64,000 bases of DNA from DASVUS01 sp036388675. Lineage in GTDB: Bacteria > Armatimonadota > Abditibacteriia > Abditibacteriales > Abditibacteriaceae. How positions within the stretch are numbered: the first letter of the stretch is position 1; each line of letters opens with the position of its first letter. The position numbers and the translations under genes were made by a program. Shown here piece by piece: positions 37,532 through 46,440 of this stretch. The stretch spans positions 248,001 to 312,000 of the forward strand of contig DASVRI010000033.1 of the NCBI GenBank assembly GCA_036388675.1, given 5' to 3'. Below the pieces are notes generated by a model. That model was not told the DNA's origin. It did no database searches and saw only the letters and a program-made list of their open reading frames with translations.

Positions 37532-38404
37532 ATGAACGGCGACCAGACAGATCATCAGGCGGCTCCAGTGGCCCCAACACATTCGACATCACAGGTGACG
37601 CCATCCAACCAGGAGCCGGGAGCAAGCACGTCACCGCACCTACCACCGACGCCCGGGATGGTAGTGCGGGGCGAACCGGAAACACTCTCCGGTGAAACCG
37701 TTTCACCGGAGAGTGTTTCACCGGCGGCGGTTCCTTTGCCGCAACCCGTGTGGATGCAGTTCTACAGCAGCCTGGCGTTTGCTTTTTCAGCGCTGCTGTC
37801 GCCTTATCTCGTCATTCCGGTGGGCACGGTTGTCATTGTGGCGTCTCAGTCGTCCGGGCGCCGACAGTTCCTTCTATGGACAGGTCTCAGCATTTTGTTT
37901 TCCACCGCGATTCCGGCGTTCTACGTCGTAATTCAGATACTGCGCGGCAAGATTACCGATGTGCACGTCATGGAACGCGAGCAGCGCGGCGGCCCCTTTT
38001 TTGTGGCGGTCGCGTCCTCGGCCATGGGCGCGCTGATCTTACGCCACCTGGGTGCGCCCGCTGTGGTGTGGGGCATCGGACTGGTGTTGATGCTGAACGG
38101 CATTATTCTGTCGTGGATCACCACTTTCTGGAAAATCTCGATGCACGTTGCGGTGCTTTCGGCCTCGGTGCTGTCGGTGCTGGTTTTGGTGAAGGGTGTC
38201 AACGTGTGGAGCCTGGTGTGGATGATTCCGGCGCTGATGTGGGCGCGCGCCACACGAGGGCGTCACTCGATATGGCAGGGCCTGGCCGGTTGCGCCGTGG
38301 CGTGCGGCATCACCGGCGCCGCTTTCGCGGGCATCAATTTGTGGCCGCTGGTGCAAAGCGCAGCGCATCGCGTGCTGGGCAACGTGAGTACTCTGTTCCC
38401 CTGA
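37532..38404 (+). CDS. PAP2-like integral membrane protein
   Basis: A 290-aa protein with a Pro/Thr/Ser-rich N-terminus of about 70 residues and about six hydrophobic helices from residue 75 on. The sequence ITDVHVMEREQRGGPFF and the later TTFWKISMHVA resemble bacterial PAP2-superfamily membrane proteins, but the catalytic PSGH and SRxxxxxH motifs are not evident, so enzymatic activity is doubtful. It stands 8 bp ahead of the heme oxygenase gene and may belong to the phytochrome operon; a role there is not known. Confidence 0.65.
   Translation: MNGDQTDHQAAPVAPTHSTSQVTPSNQEPGASTSPHLPPTPGMVVRGEPETLSGETVSPESVSPAAVPLPQPVWMQFYSSLAFAFSALLSPYLVIPVGTVVIVASQSSGRRQFLLWTGLSILFSTAIPAFYVVIQILRGKITDVHVMEREQRGGPFFVAVASSAMGALILRHLGAPAVVWGIGLVLMLNGIILSWITTFWKISMHVAVLSASVLSVLVLVKGVNVWSLVWMIPALMWARATRGRHSIWQGLAGCAVACGITGAAFAGINLWPLVQSAAHRVLGNVSTLFP
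37679..37719. repeat. 41-bp perfect hairpin inside a coding region
   Basis: Arms of 20 bp (GAAACACTCTCCGGTGAAAC and complement) separated by one base, within the N-terminal linker of the PAP2-like protein (encodes ETLSGETVSPESVSP). It could slow translation or act as an internal transcript structure. Confidence 0.8.
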
Positions 38405-38412
38405 AGTCACAC

Positions 38413-39024
38413 ATGATTCTGCAGCGACTCAAATGCGAAACGCGCGCCGAACACGAGCGCCTGGAACATCAACTCGACTTGCTCGATGACACTATCTCGA
38501 ACGAGCGTTATGATGCGCTGCTACGAGGCTTCTACGGCTTTTACGCACCGCTTGAAAATCGGCTGCTGCATCGTCCGGAGTGGCGTACGCTCGACTTCGA
38601 TGTGGAGCCGCGACGCAAAGTGTCGCTTTTGCAGTGCGACTTGCTATGCCGGGGCTTTTCTCGCGCCCAAATAGAGACAATTCCCCCGTGCTCTGCCCTG
38701 CCCGATGTGAATTCGTTTGCGCAGGCGTTAGGATGCCTTTACGTGCTGGAAGGCTCGACACTGGGCGGACAAATTCTGGCGCGGCACTTCGCACGAGTAC
38801 TCGACATTGATGCGCAAAGCGGCGCCGCTTTCTTTTGTTCCTATGGAGAGCACGTCGGGACGATGTGGCGTTCGTTCGGGCAAATGCTGACTGCGCAGGC
38901 TACATCACCGGCCATCGAAGAACAGATGATTGGTGCGGCACGCAGCACGTTTGAAGCACTGGAAACGTGGCTGTGTCCTACCCCAGGCACAGCACTTATA
39001 CAGAGGAGCATTGAACGTCGATGA
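38413..39024 (+). CDS. bphO: Heme oxygenase (biliverdin-producing)
   Basis: A 203-aa protein starting MILQRLKCETRAEHERLE, with the proximal-His motif ETRAEHERLE and a distal-helix section LYVLEGSTLGGQILARH that matches bacterial heme oxygenases of the BphO type. It would open heme to biliverdin, the chromophore for the phytochrome encoded immediately downstream, with which it shares a 4-bp ATGA overlap. The ATG at 38413 is inside a longer open frame that overlaps the preceding gene; the homology begins exactly here. Confidence 0.92.
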   Translation: MILQRLKCETRAEHERLEHQLDLLDDTISNERYDALLRGFYGFYAPLENRLLHRPEWRTLDFDVEPRRKVSLLQCDLLCRGFSRAQIETIPPCSALPDVNSFAQALGCLYVLEGSTLGGQILARHFARVLDIDAQSGAAFFCSYGEHVGTMWRSFGQMLTAQATSPAIEEQMIGAARSTFEALETWLCPTPGTALIQRSIERR

Positions 39025-41369
39025 GCAACGTTCACCAGAACGACAACGTTCACAACAGTGCGGCAGCAGATAACGCAAAGGTCGCCGCGCCGGTCGATAT
39101 TACCAACTGCGACCGCGAACCGATCCACATTCCCGCCGCGATTCAGCCGCACGGCGCTTTGCTCGTTGTGACCGAGCCGGACTGGAAAGCCGTGCAGGCC
39201 AGCACCAATGTCGGCAAGCTTTTGGGCGTAGCACACGACGAGTTGCTGGGGCAAAGCCTGGATGTGCTGCTGGGAGAAGAGCAGCGCGTGCGACTTGCGA
39301 ACTCACTGAGCGGCCAGGCGCTGGATGACAATCCCCTGTATGCCCTCACTGTGGAAATCTATGGCGCGGCTTATCACGCGATTGTACATCGGCGCAACGG
39401 TGTGTTCATTCTCGAACTGGAAGCGGCCTCTGACAGCGAGGCCATATCGTTTTCCAATCTGTATCCGGTCGTGCGCGACTCGATAGCGGAGTTGCAGGCC
39501 GCCACAACCTTCCAGGAGTTGTGTGATGTCTGCGCGGCCCAGGTGCGCCACCTCACCGGCTTCGACAAGGTGATGATTTACCGCTTCGATGAAGAATGGA
39601 ACGGCACCGTGCTGGCGCAGAACAAGATCGACGAGATGGATGACTACCTTGATCTCAAGTTTCCCGCCTCGGATATTCCGCGCCAGGCACGAGAGCTATA
39701 TTTATTGAACCGCTTGCGCCTCATCGCCGATGTCGAGTACTCGCCGGTGCCTGTCTTGCCTGTTCTGCACCCGCCAAGCAATGCGCCGCTCGATCTCACC
39801 TTTTCCACGCTGCGCAGCGTATCGCCCATCCACATCGAGTATTTGAAGAATATGGGCGTGGGCGCTTCAATGTCGATTTCAGTCATTCGCGACAAAAAAT
39901 TGTGGGGTCTCATCGCCTGCCACCACAGCACGGCTCTGCGCCTGCCATACGATGTGCGCACCGCCTGCGAATTCCTGGGGCAGGTATTCGCCTTGCAGCT
40001 CATCACGCGCGAGCAGGACGACCATTACGGGCACACACTGCGCCTGAAAAACATTCAATCGCAGTTGCTGAGTGCGATGGCCGGTCACGACAACTGGGTG
40101 GATGGGCTGCGTGAAAGCGAACCCGAATTGCTGGAATTTGCCGGCGCGCAGGGTGTCGCCCTGTGCAACAACGACACATGTGTCTTGATGGGCCAGACAC
40201 CGCCCGAGCCTCATGTGCAGGAAATCGCGGCCTGGTTGCATGACAAGTGGACGGATGGCAATAAGAGCACACGCGATGCGGTTTATTACACCGATAGCCT
40301 ATCCCGTGAGATGCCGGGCGCTGAGATGTATTCGGGGTCGGCGAGCGGGCTGCTGGCCATCGAGATTTCGGAAGTGCGGCGCAGTGCGATTTTGTGGTTT
40401 CGCCCCGAAGTGGTGCAGACCGTGAAATGGAGCGGCAACCCGGAAAAAGCGGTGCAGCCCCAAAGCGACGGCACATTGCGCCTGCATCCGCGCAAGTCGT
40501 TTGCAATGTGGATGGAAACTGTGCGTGGCCGCTCGCTGCCGTGGCAGAGCAGCGAAATCGAAGTGGCTGCCGACTTGCGGAGCGCCATCATCAGCATTGT
40601 GCTGCGGCGCGCCGAAAAACTGGCGCAAATAAGCGAAAAGCTGCAACAGACCAACAGCGAACTGGCTTCGTTTTCCTACTCGGTATCGCACGACCTGCGC
40701 GCGCCGTTTCGCCACATCACCGGCTTTGCCGACCTGCTGGAAAAGCGCGTCGGCAGCACATTGGATGAAACCAGCCTGCGTTACTTGCACACCATGCGCA
40801 ACTCGGCCAAGTATGCCGGCACACTGGTGGATAATCTGCTGTCGTTTTCGCAAATGGGACGCAATCAGTTGCGGCAGAGCCTGGTTGATATGAACCGCCT
40901 GATACGCGATACGGTGCCGGAACTGTCCGATGAAATCGGCGAGCGCACCGTGCACTGGGATATTCAAGCCCTGCCGCCTGTTCATGGCGATCCGGAAATG
41001 CTGCGGCTGGTGGTGCGCAACCTGCTGTCGAATGCGGTTAAGTACACACGCGCACGAGAAGAGGCGCACATCGAAGTCGGTTCGCGCGAGGACGAAAGCG
41101 AGATTATTTTCTGGGTGCACGATAATGGCGTTGGCTTCGACATGCGCTACGTTGGAAAGCTTTTCGGTGTGTTTCAGCGCCTGCACAGCAACGAAGAGTT
41201 CGAGGGCACGGGAATTGGTCTGGCGAACGTGCGTCGCATTATCAGCCGGCACGGCGGTAGGACATGGGCGCACAGCGAATTGGATCGCGGCGCGACGTTT
41301 AGTTTTTCGCTACCCAAAGAGCCGCCGGCGCCGGACTATGACCAGGCCACGCGCGACGACATCACTTAA
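39021..41369 (+). CDS. bphP: Bacteriophytochrome sensor histidine kinase
   Basis: A 782-aa red/far-red light sensor. The biliverdin-attaching Cys30 is in DITNCDREPIHIPAAIQPHG at the start of the PAS domain. The GAF domain (about 145-310) has FPASDIPRQARELY and CHHSTALRLPYDVR. The PHY domain (about 325-505) shows the tongue motifs WFRPEVVQTVKW and PRKSF. HisKA has FSYSVSHDLRAPF and HATPase has NLLSNAVKY, DNGVGFD and EGTGIGLANVRRI. It is coupled by overlap to bphO and followed by an Rcp1-type receiver, the common arrangement in bacteria and cyanobacteria. Confidence 0.97.
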   Translation: MSNVHQNDNVHNSAAADNAKVAAPVDITNCDREPIHIPAAIQPHGALLVVTEPDWKAVQASTNVGKLLGVAHDELLGQSLDVLLGEEQRVRLANSLSGQALDDNPLYALTVEIYGAAYHAIVHRRNGVFILELEAASDSEAISFSNLYPVVRDSIAELQAATTFQELCDVCAAQVRHLTGFDKVMIYRFDEEWNGTVLAQNKIDEMDDYLDLKFPASDIPRQARELYLLNRLRLIADVEYSPVPVLPVLHPPSNAPLDLTFSTLRSVSPIHIEYLKNMGVGASMSISVIRDKKLWGLIACHHSTALRLPYDVRTACEFLGQVFALQLITREQDDHYGHTLRLKNIQSQLLSAMAGHDNWVDGLRESEPELLEFAGAQGVALCNNDTCVLMGQTPPEPHVQEIAAWLHDKWTDGNKSTRDAVYYTDSLSREMPGAEMYSGSASGLLAIEISEVRRSAILWFRPEVVQTVKWSGNPEKAVQPQSDGTLRLHPRKSFAMWMETVRGRSLPWQSSEIEVAADLRSAIISIVLRRAEKLAQISEKLQQTNSELASFSYSVSHDLRAPFRHITGFADLLEKRVGSTLDETSLRYLHTMRNSAKYAGTLVDNLLSFSQMGRNQLRQSLVDMNRLIRDTVPELSDEIGERTVHWDIQALPPVHGDPEMLRLVVRNLLSNAVKYTRAREEAHIEVGSREDESEIIFWVHDNGVGFDMRYVGKLFGVFQRLHSNEEFEGTGIGLANVRRIISRHGGRTWAHSELDRGATFSFSLPKEPPAPDYDQATRDDIT

Positions 41370-41373
41370 AATT

Positions 41374-41422
41374 AGGACTTAGCCAACCGCGCCTCTATCA
41401 ATCGGATATTTTGCGTAAGCCT
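41374..41422. mobile_element. Remnant of a MITE-like element
   Basis: 49 bp with inverted ends AGGACTTAGC and GCGTAAGCCT. Its right part, CAATCGGATATTTTGCGTA, matches the left end of the 27674 element (complement CAATCAGATATTTTGCGTC). The hairpin core is missing, so this is probably a deletion derivative. Confidence 0.45.
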
Positions 41423-41494
41423 TAAAAATGACACGACCACACGCTTGAGTACTCGATTCCAGACGCTCGGGCGGCAAGGAAGCGGATTGTAATC

Positions 41495-41950
41495 ATGGCC
41501 GAACTCAAACGCATACTGCTGGTGGAAGATAGCCAGAACGACGTGGAGCTTATGCTGTCCGCACTGGCGGAAAACCATCTGGCGAACGAGGTCGTTGTGG
41601 CGCGCGATGGCGAGGAAGCGCTCGATTTCCTGTATCGGCGCGGCATTTTCAAGCTGCGCGCGGAAGGTAATCCCGCGGTTGTGTTGCTCGATCTCAAGTT
41701 GCCCAAAGTGGACGGCCTCGAGGTGCTCGAAACGCTGAAGTCGGATAAAAACCTGCACACCGTTCCTGTTGTGATGCTGACCTCTTCCCGTGAAGAACAA
41801 GATCTGTTGCGCTCCTATAATCTGGGCGTCAACGCTTACGTTGTGAAGCCGGTCGACTTTCAGCACTTTGTCTCGGCATTGCGCGAAATCGGCCTTTTCT
41901 GGGCCGTTATCAACGAGCCGCCGCCGGGCAGCATCGCGCCGGTGCGCTAA
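41495..41950 (+). CDS. Rcp1-type single-domain response regulator
   Basis: A 151-aa receiver domain without an output domain. Acidic pocket LLVEDSQND, phosphoacceptor Asp66 in VVLLDLKLPKVDG, Thr/Ser in MLTSSREE and Lys in YVVKPVDF are present. The insertion DFLYRRGIFK and the C-terminal helix FVSALREIGLFW are typical of receivers partnered with phytochromes. Likely accepts phosphate from the BphP kinase encoded 125 bp upstream. Confidence 0.94.
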   Translation: MAELKRILLVEDSQNDVELMLSALAENHLANEVVVARDGEEALDFLYRRGIFKLRAEGNPAVVLLDLKLPKVDGLEVLETLKSDKNLHTVPVVMLTSSREEQDLLRSYNLGVNAYVVKPVDFQHFVSALREIGLFWAVINEPPPGSIAPVR

Positions 41951-42155
41951 AAGCGAAAAACGGTGCGCTGATTGCTATGCGTTTATATGCAGTTCCGCAG
42001 ACGCGCGGCCCTCTTTGCGAGTACTCGCAGCGGGTAGTGCCGTCCGGCGAAGCTAAACTTTGTGGCCTGTAAGCCGCTTTCCATTCCGGCGGTTTTGCCC
42101 TGTCGCTGGTGGACGTTGGCAATATTTCGTCCGTGTACGGCGACGTAATGTTGTT

Positions 42156-42259
42156 CAGGACTTACGCAGAAGCATCGCAATGGTTCGTAGGGGCGCGGTT
42201 TCCTCGCCCAGGGCGCGAAGACCGCGCCCCTGCAAATGAGACATCCTGCGTAAGTCCTG
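42156..42259. mobile_element. MITE-like element with perfect ends and 6-bp flanking repeats
   Basis: 104 bp with perfect 14-bp terminal inverted repeats (CAGGACTTACGCAG and complement) around a GTAGGGGCGCGG hairpin. GTTGTT directly abuts both ends (42150-42155 and 42260-42265), consistent with a target duplication. The right end is only 9 bp before the hybrid kinase start codon. The rest of the 318-bp gap from 41951 holds one GAGTACTC (42019-42026) and no gene. Confidence 0.85.
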
Positions 42260-42268
42260 GTTGTTATC

Positions 42269-44386
42269 ATGAGTTTTTTGCATATTTTGCTACTGGAAGA
42301 CAGCCTCCTGGACGCTGAATTAACCGAAGCGCAACTCCTGGAAGGAGGTTTGCCATGCAAAATGGTTCGCGTGGAAAAGCGTGACGATTTCTTGCGCCAG
42401 TTGCAAAACGAGACCTTCGATCTCATCCTGGCCGACTATTCGCTGCCCTCCTTCGACGGCATTTCCGCCTTGCAACTGGCGCGTTCGGTGCGCCCGGACA
42501 CTCCCTTTATTTTTCTATCGGGCGCTCTGGGCGAAGAACTGGCGATTGAGACCCTGAAAAGCGGCGCCACCGATTATGTTTTGAAAGATCGCCGCGAGCG
42601 CCTGGTGCCATCCATTCACCGCGCCATGCGCGAAGCCGCTGAACGCGTCGAACGCAAACGTGCCGAAGAGGCCCTGCGTTTTCTGGCCGAAGCCAGTGCG
42701 GTGCTGGCGTCATCGCTCGATTACAACACGACGCTGGCAAGCGTGGCGCGCCTGACTGTCCCGCGACTGGGCGACTTTTGCATCATTGACGTTCTCGACA
42801 GCGAAGAGCATCTTCGTCAGGTGGCGGTGGCTCACGTCGATCCCAAACGCGAAGAGGAGATTCGCGCCCTGCGTCGCCGCTATCCTTTCGACCCGACATC
42901 AGAACACAGCACAGCGCGCGTGCTGCGCACTCAGCAGGTGGAAATTGTCACCCAGGTTTCACCAGAGTGGTTGCAGGAGGTTGCCCGCGACCCGCAGCAC
43001 GAAGAGGCCCTGCGCCAACTGGACATCGGCTCCTACATTATCGCGCCGTTGGTGACCCACGAACGCACTCTGGGCGTAATTTCGTTTGTGAGGCACCCGC
43101 CGCGCCGCGCCTACACCAATGCCGACCAGGCCGTGGCCGAAGACCTGGCGCGCCGCATCGCCATGGCTGTGGATAATGCGCGCCTTTATCGCGAAACGCG
43201 CGATGCGGTGCGCGCCCGCGACGAGTTCCTGGCCACGCTGTCGCACGAGTTGCGCACACCGCTCAATGCCATGCTGGGCTGGACACAACTGCTGCGCACA
43301 GGAGAACTGGATGAAGCAACCGCCGTGCAAGCCCTGGAAATCATCGAGCGCAACACCAGGTCGCAGGCGCAACTCATCGAGGATTTGCTCGAAGTGTCGC
43401 GCATCATCACCGGCAACTTGCGGCTGACGATGGGGCCTGTCGAGTTGTCGATGGTGATTAGAGCAGCGCTTGATACGGTGCATCCAACAGCCGAAGCCAA
43501 AAGCATCAGCATCGAGTACTCGCATGAGACCGGAGCGGGGCTTATATCGGGTGACGCGCACCGCTTGCAGCAGGTGATTTGGAACCTACTCTCCAATGCC
43601 ATCAAGTTCACGCCCAGGGGCGGCAATGTCACGATTCGCCTCGAACGCTCCGGCTCGTATGCTCAAGTCAAGGTCATCGATTCCGGCCAGGGCATTTCAA
43701 CCGATTTCTTGCCGCACGTTTTCGAGCGTTTTCGCCAGGCCGATGCAAGCAGCACGCGGCGCTACGGCGGTCTCGGGCTGGGTCTGGCAATTGTGCGCCA
43801 CATTGTGGAGTTGCACGGCGGCACGATGCACGCCGAAAGCGCCGGAGAAGGCCACGGTGCGACCTTCATCATGCGACTCCCGCTCATGGCTGTGCAACCT
43901 ACAGAAAGCGACGCAGAAGACGGCAGCGAAAACGCAGCCGAAACGAACACCGGTTTCCGCTATCGGGCCGATTTGAGCGAAGTGCGAGTACTCATCGTGG
44001 ACGATCAGCCCGACGCGCGGCGTCTGGTCACAGCCGTCCTGGAGCGTTGCGGTGCCGAAGTCGTTTCAGCCGCTTCGGTGCGTGAAGCACTCAATACACT
44101 CGACGCGTTCGATCCGCACGTGCTGGTCTCCGATATTGGCATGCCCGGCGAAGATGGCTACACCTTGATTCAAAACTTGCGCCGGCGCGAAGCGGGCAGC
44201 GGGCGCACCGTCCCCGCGATGGCACTCACGGCCTACGCGCGCGCCGAAGACCGCCAGAAAGCAATGGCTGCCGGATTTCAGGAATACGCCGTGAAGCCCA
44301 TCGAACCAGCACGCCTGATTGCCTTAGTGGCCCAACTCGCTGGGCGCGACACAGGGGCTGTGTCACGGCCAAGTTGTTCTCATTGA
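42269..44386 (+). CDS. Hybrid sensor kinase: REC-GAF-HisKA-HATPase-REC
   Basis: A 705-aa cytoplasmic protein. The N-terminal receiver has LLLEDSLLDAE and Asp56 (LILADYSLPSFDG). A GAF domain spans about 150-300. HisKA has FLATLSHELRTPLNAML, HATPase has NLLSNAIKFTPRGG, DSGQGIS and GLGLGLAIVRHI, and the C-terminal receiver has VLIVDDQPDARR, LVSDIGMPGEDG and YAVKPIEP. With both input and output receivers it can relay phosphate, most likely from the phytochrome locus upstream. No ribosome site is seen before the ATG, which directly follows a mobile element. Confidence 0.95.
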   Translation: MSFLHILLLEDSLLDAELTEAQLLEGGLPCKMVRVEKRDDFLRQLQNETFDLILADYSLPSFDGISALQLARSVRPDTPFIFLSGALGEELAIETLKSGATDYVLKDRRERLVPSIHRAMREAAERVERKRAEEALRFLAEASAVLASSLDYNTTLASVARLTVPRLGDFCIIDVLDSEEHLRQVAVAHVDPKREEEIRALRRRYPFDPTSEHSTARVLRTQQVEIVTQVSPEWLQEVARDPQHEEALRQLDIGSYIIAPLVTHERTLGVISFVRHPPRRAYTNADQAVAEDLARRIAMAVDNARLYRETRDAVRARDEFLATLSHELRTPLNAMLGWTQLLRTGELDEATAVQALEIIERNTRSQAQLIEDLLEVSRIITGNLRLTMGPVELSMVIRAALDTVHPTAEAKSISIEYSHETGAGLISGDAHRLQQVIWNLLSNAIKFTPRGGNVTIRLERSGSYAQVKVIDSGQGISTDFLPHVFERFRQADASSTRRYGGLGLGLAIVRHIVELHGGTMHAESAGEGHGATFIMRLPLMAVQPTESDAEDGSENAAETNTGFRYRADLSEVRVLIVDDQPDARRLVTAVLERCGAEVVSAASVREALNTLDAFDPHVLVSDIGMPGEDGYTLIQNLRRREAGSGRTVPAMALTAYARAEDRQKAMAAGFQEYAVKPIEPARLIALVAQLAGRDTGAVSRPSCSH

Positions 44387-44390
44387 TTAC

Positions 44391-44684
44391 TCAATCGGTT
44401 TCAAAGTCAAGCGCTTTTACATCATCCCATAAATCGCGGAACTCGGTCACAAAGGCCTGATGAATCGGGTGCGGCTGGTAAATGTCCAGCGCCTCGCGCG
44501 AAGTAAAACGTATGACAAGGCCAATTTGATAACCGTTGGAGCGCCCGCTGAAATCTTCGCCGCATGCCACATGCTCGATGCCATCAATTTGCCCGCGCAG
44601 GTCGCGCAGAGTTTGCATCATGGCGGATTTTTGTTCCCCGGTCACGCCTTCTTTAAGTTTGAACCACACCAGGTGCTCGACCAT
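44391..44684 (-). CDS. Dabb (stress-responsive alpha/beta barrel) protein
   Basis: A 97-aa protein with the Dabb pattern: EHLVWFKLKEGVTGEQ, LRGQIDGIEHVACGEDF, and the C-terminal HPIHQAFVTEFRDLWDDVKALDFE. Members are small dimeric proteins of diverse or unknown role. AAAGGAAAGG precedes the ATG. It ends 4 bp from the convergent hybrid kinase stop and lies just upstream of the inositol-phosphatase family gene's end on the same strand. Confidence 0.9.
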   Translation of the reverse strand: MVEHLVWFKLKEGVTGEQKSAMMQTLRDLRGQIDGIEHVACGEDFSGRSNGYQIGLVIRFTSREALDIYQPHPIHQAFVTEFRDLWDDVKALDFETD

Positions 44685-44698
44685 TTCGTTGCCTTTCC

Positions 44699-45514
44699 TT
44701 AGTCCAGACGAAGTTTTTGCAGCAGAATTTCCATTGTTTGCGGCGGCGCCACTAAGAGCGGCATTGGTTCTTTAGGTGCTACGACTTCGGCCAGCCACGG
44801 CTCGCCGTTGAGATAACGCGAGACACAACCCGCCTCGTGGCAAATGGCAATGCCCGCCGCGATGTCATATAGCTTGTGCTGCCGCGACAAGGCACAGCAC
44901 AGCGCACCGCGCGACAGCGCCACCAGGTGATAGGCCAGGCTGCCGAAGTTGCGCAGGCGGCACGGCACACGCGTAAAATCGACGGCGGCTTCCGCCATGG
45001 TATTGCACGCGATGAGGTCCTCCTGCATCAGCGTATCGCTGTCGAAAGTTTGCAGGCGCTGTGGCTCTTCGTCGGGCCGCGACAAATGTGCCAGCCACGC
45101 GCCCTGCCCCGGCGCGCCCCACAATAGTTCGTCTTGCGGCGGCACGGCGATACAGCCCCACACGGCTTGCCCCTGCCACACCACACCCACTGAGATGCAC
45201 CACAGCGGAACGCCGCGCACAAAGTTGGTCGTGCCGTCTATGGGGTCAATGATCCAGCACGGCGCAGACGGGTCGCCGGTCAGCCCGCCTTCTTCACCCA
45301 GAAACGAGAACTCGGGTGCAAGGTCGCTCAGGCGCTGGCGCAAAAACTCTTCGAGCTGGCGGTCGGCCTGAGTCACCAAGGTCTGGTCGGGCTTCACAAC
45401 AGCCACAGCGGATGCGCGCATCGAGAGCGACATCGCAGCGGCTTCGCGGATAACTTGCACGGCTTGCGTATTGTCGAACGGCAGGATAAAAGCTTCAGGT
45501 TGCACGACGGGCAT
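44699..45514 (-). CDS. Inositol monophosphatase family protein
   Basis: A 271-aa metal-dependent phosphatase. Family motifs: LVTQADRQLEEF, SFLGEEGG (metal Glu), WIIDPIDGTTNFVRG (metal Asp residues) and the C-terminal KLYDIAAGIAICHEAG. The exact substrate (inositol phosphate, histidinol phosphate or a nucleotide such as pAp) is not determined by these motifs. ATG at 45514 chosen; GTG at 45532 would add six residues and neither has a strong ribosome site. Confidence 0.92.
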   Translation of the reverse strand: MPVVQPEAFILPFDNTQAVQVIREAAAMSLSMRASAVAVVKPDQTLVTQADRQLEEFLRQRLSDLAPEFSFLGEEGGLTGDPSAPCWIIDPIDGTTNFVRGVPLWCISVGVVWQGQAVWGCIAVPPQDELLWGAPGQGAWLAHLSRPDEEPQRLQTFDSDTLMQEDLIACNTMAEAAVDFTRVPCRLRNFGSLAYHLVALSRGALCCALSRQHKLYDIAAGIAICHEAGCVSRYLNGEPWLAEVVAPKEPMPLLVAPPQTMEILLQKLRLD

Positions 45515-45621
45515 TTTAACCCAACCAGTCACGCGGCGCAGCGGATGTCGCGAACGGAACCTTCACACTATCTACCTATGGTTGGGCACAAGCCAAGCAT
45601 GATGCTCAAGGCCGTTGGCAG

Positions 45622-46404
45622 TCACATACGGACGCTTGCCAGGCCGATTGACTCAACATTACGCAATGCTTTGAGAAGCCTTTGCCTATCATCAGATGGA
45701 TGAACATACAGTTCGTGCAACTCCTGAAGAACTTGTTTCCATTCAGGCACATATTGCAAAGTCTGGTCGTAGATTTTGCTTATGTTCCTTTCGAATTGAC
45801 CGCCTCGCAGCAGGACAATGCGCCGGAAGCATTTGAGAATGTCTTTCCCAATCAACCGGCTGTAGAAACACAGCAATTTACGATCATCTCCATTTGCCCT
45901 CTTCAGAGCATTGCGATAGCTCGTCAAAATATCCTCCACGTCCGGCGTCACGAGGTCGGCGAGTTTCTGTCTGTTCCATGTTTGGCACTGCGAGGTGTAG
46001 ATGTCAGAGCCGAACAAGCTCACGGAATCTGTTGCAAAGACAAACTGGCGAAAGTTGGCCAAGCCATGGACGGGAACGGCCTCAAGATCGACTCTGCCAC
46101 TGGACGGATGTATTTGACTCAATGCTTTCTCTTGATCCTCAAGATAGCGCATCTGCTCTTCACTTGGCATGATTCGCAGCAGAGCAATGAAATCAATATC
46201 CGAATGAGGGCCAGCCTCACCACGTACCACAGAGCCCAATAATCTGATGTTGAGAACAGAAGTGCCAAAAGTCGCCTGATACACAGCGATGGCCCCCTTA
46301 ATTACTGGCCAGTAATTATCGGTAATCTTTTCTGTTGAACATTGGTTCTCAACGAGAACAGTTAGCTCCAAGATTTTATTGTACTGCGCGCGAGGGAGCC
46401 GCAC
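45622..46404 (-). CDS. Nucleotidyltransferase-domain protein
   Basis: A 260-aa protein with the polymerase-beta-like motif LLGSVVRGEAGPHSDIDFIAL, where Gly-Ser and the two Asp residues bind nucleotide and metal, and a helical C-terminus (YSRLIGKDILKCFRR). The target is unknown; such proteins include antibiotic adenylyltransferases and toxin-antitoxin members. Base composition is lower in GC than its neighbours (45661-45720 is about 43% by my count) and no GAGTACTC occurs from 43994 to 46676, which suggests recent acquisition. GTG start at 46404, weak ribosome site. Confidence 0.85.
   Translation of the reverse strand: MRLPRAQYNKILELTVLVENQCSTEKITDNYWPVIKGAIAVYQATFGTSVLNIRLLGSVVRGEAGPHSDIDFIALLRIMPSEEQMRYLEDQEKALSQIHPSSGRVDLEAVPVHGLANFRQFVFATDSVSLFGSDIYTSQCQTWNRQKLADLVTPDVEDILTSYRNALKRANGDDRKLLCFYSRLIGKDILKCFRRIVLLRGGQFERNISKIYDQTLQYVPEWKQVLQELHELYVHPSDDRQRLLKALRNVESIGLASVRM
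46299..46318. repeat. 20-bp perfect palindrome in the nucleotidyltransferase gene
   Basis: TAATTACTGGCCAGTAATTA is fully symmetric and lies near the 5' end of the nucleotidyltransferase coding sequence, in locally AT-rich DNA. It could be an operator for the divergent permease gene or chance. Confidence 0.45.
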
Positions 46405-46440
46405 GCAAGCAGCAAGTCATTACGCTAAGCTTAGTTGCAG

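Noticed and set aside
37750..38412. Upstream extension of the heme oxygenase frame over the PAP2-like gene
   Set aside because: Homology begins at the ATG at 38413, and the extension translates the PAP2-like gene in a wrong frame as Arg/Gly-rich nonsense.
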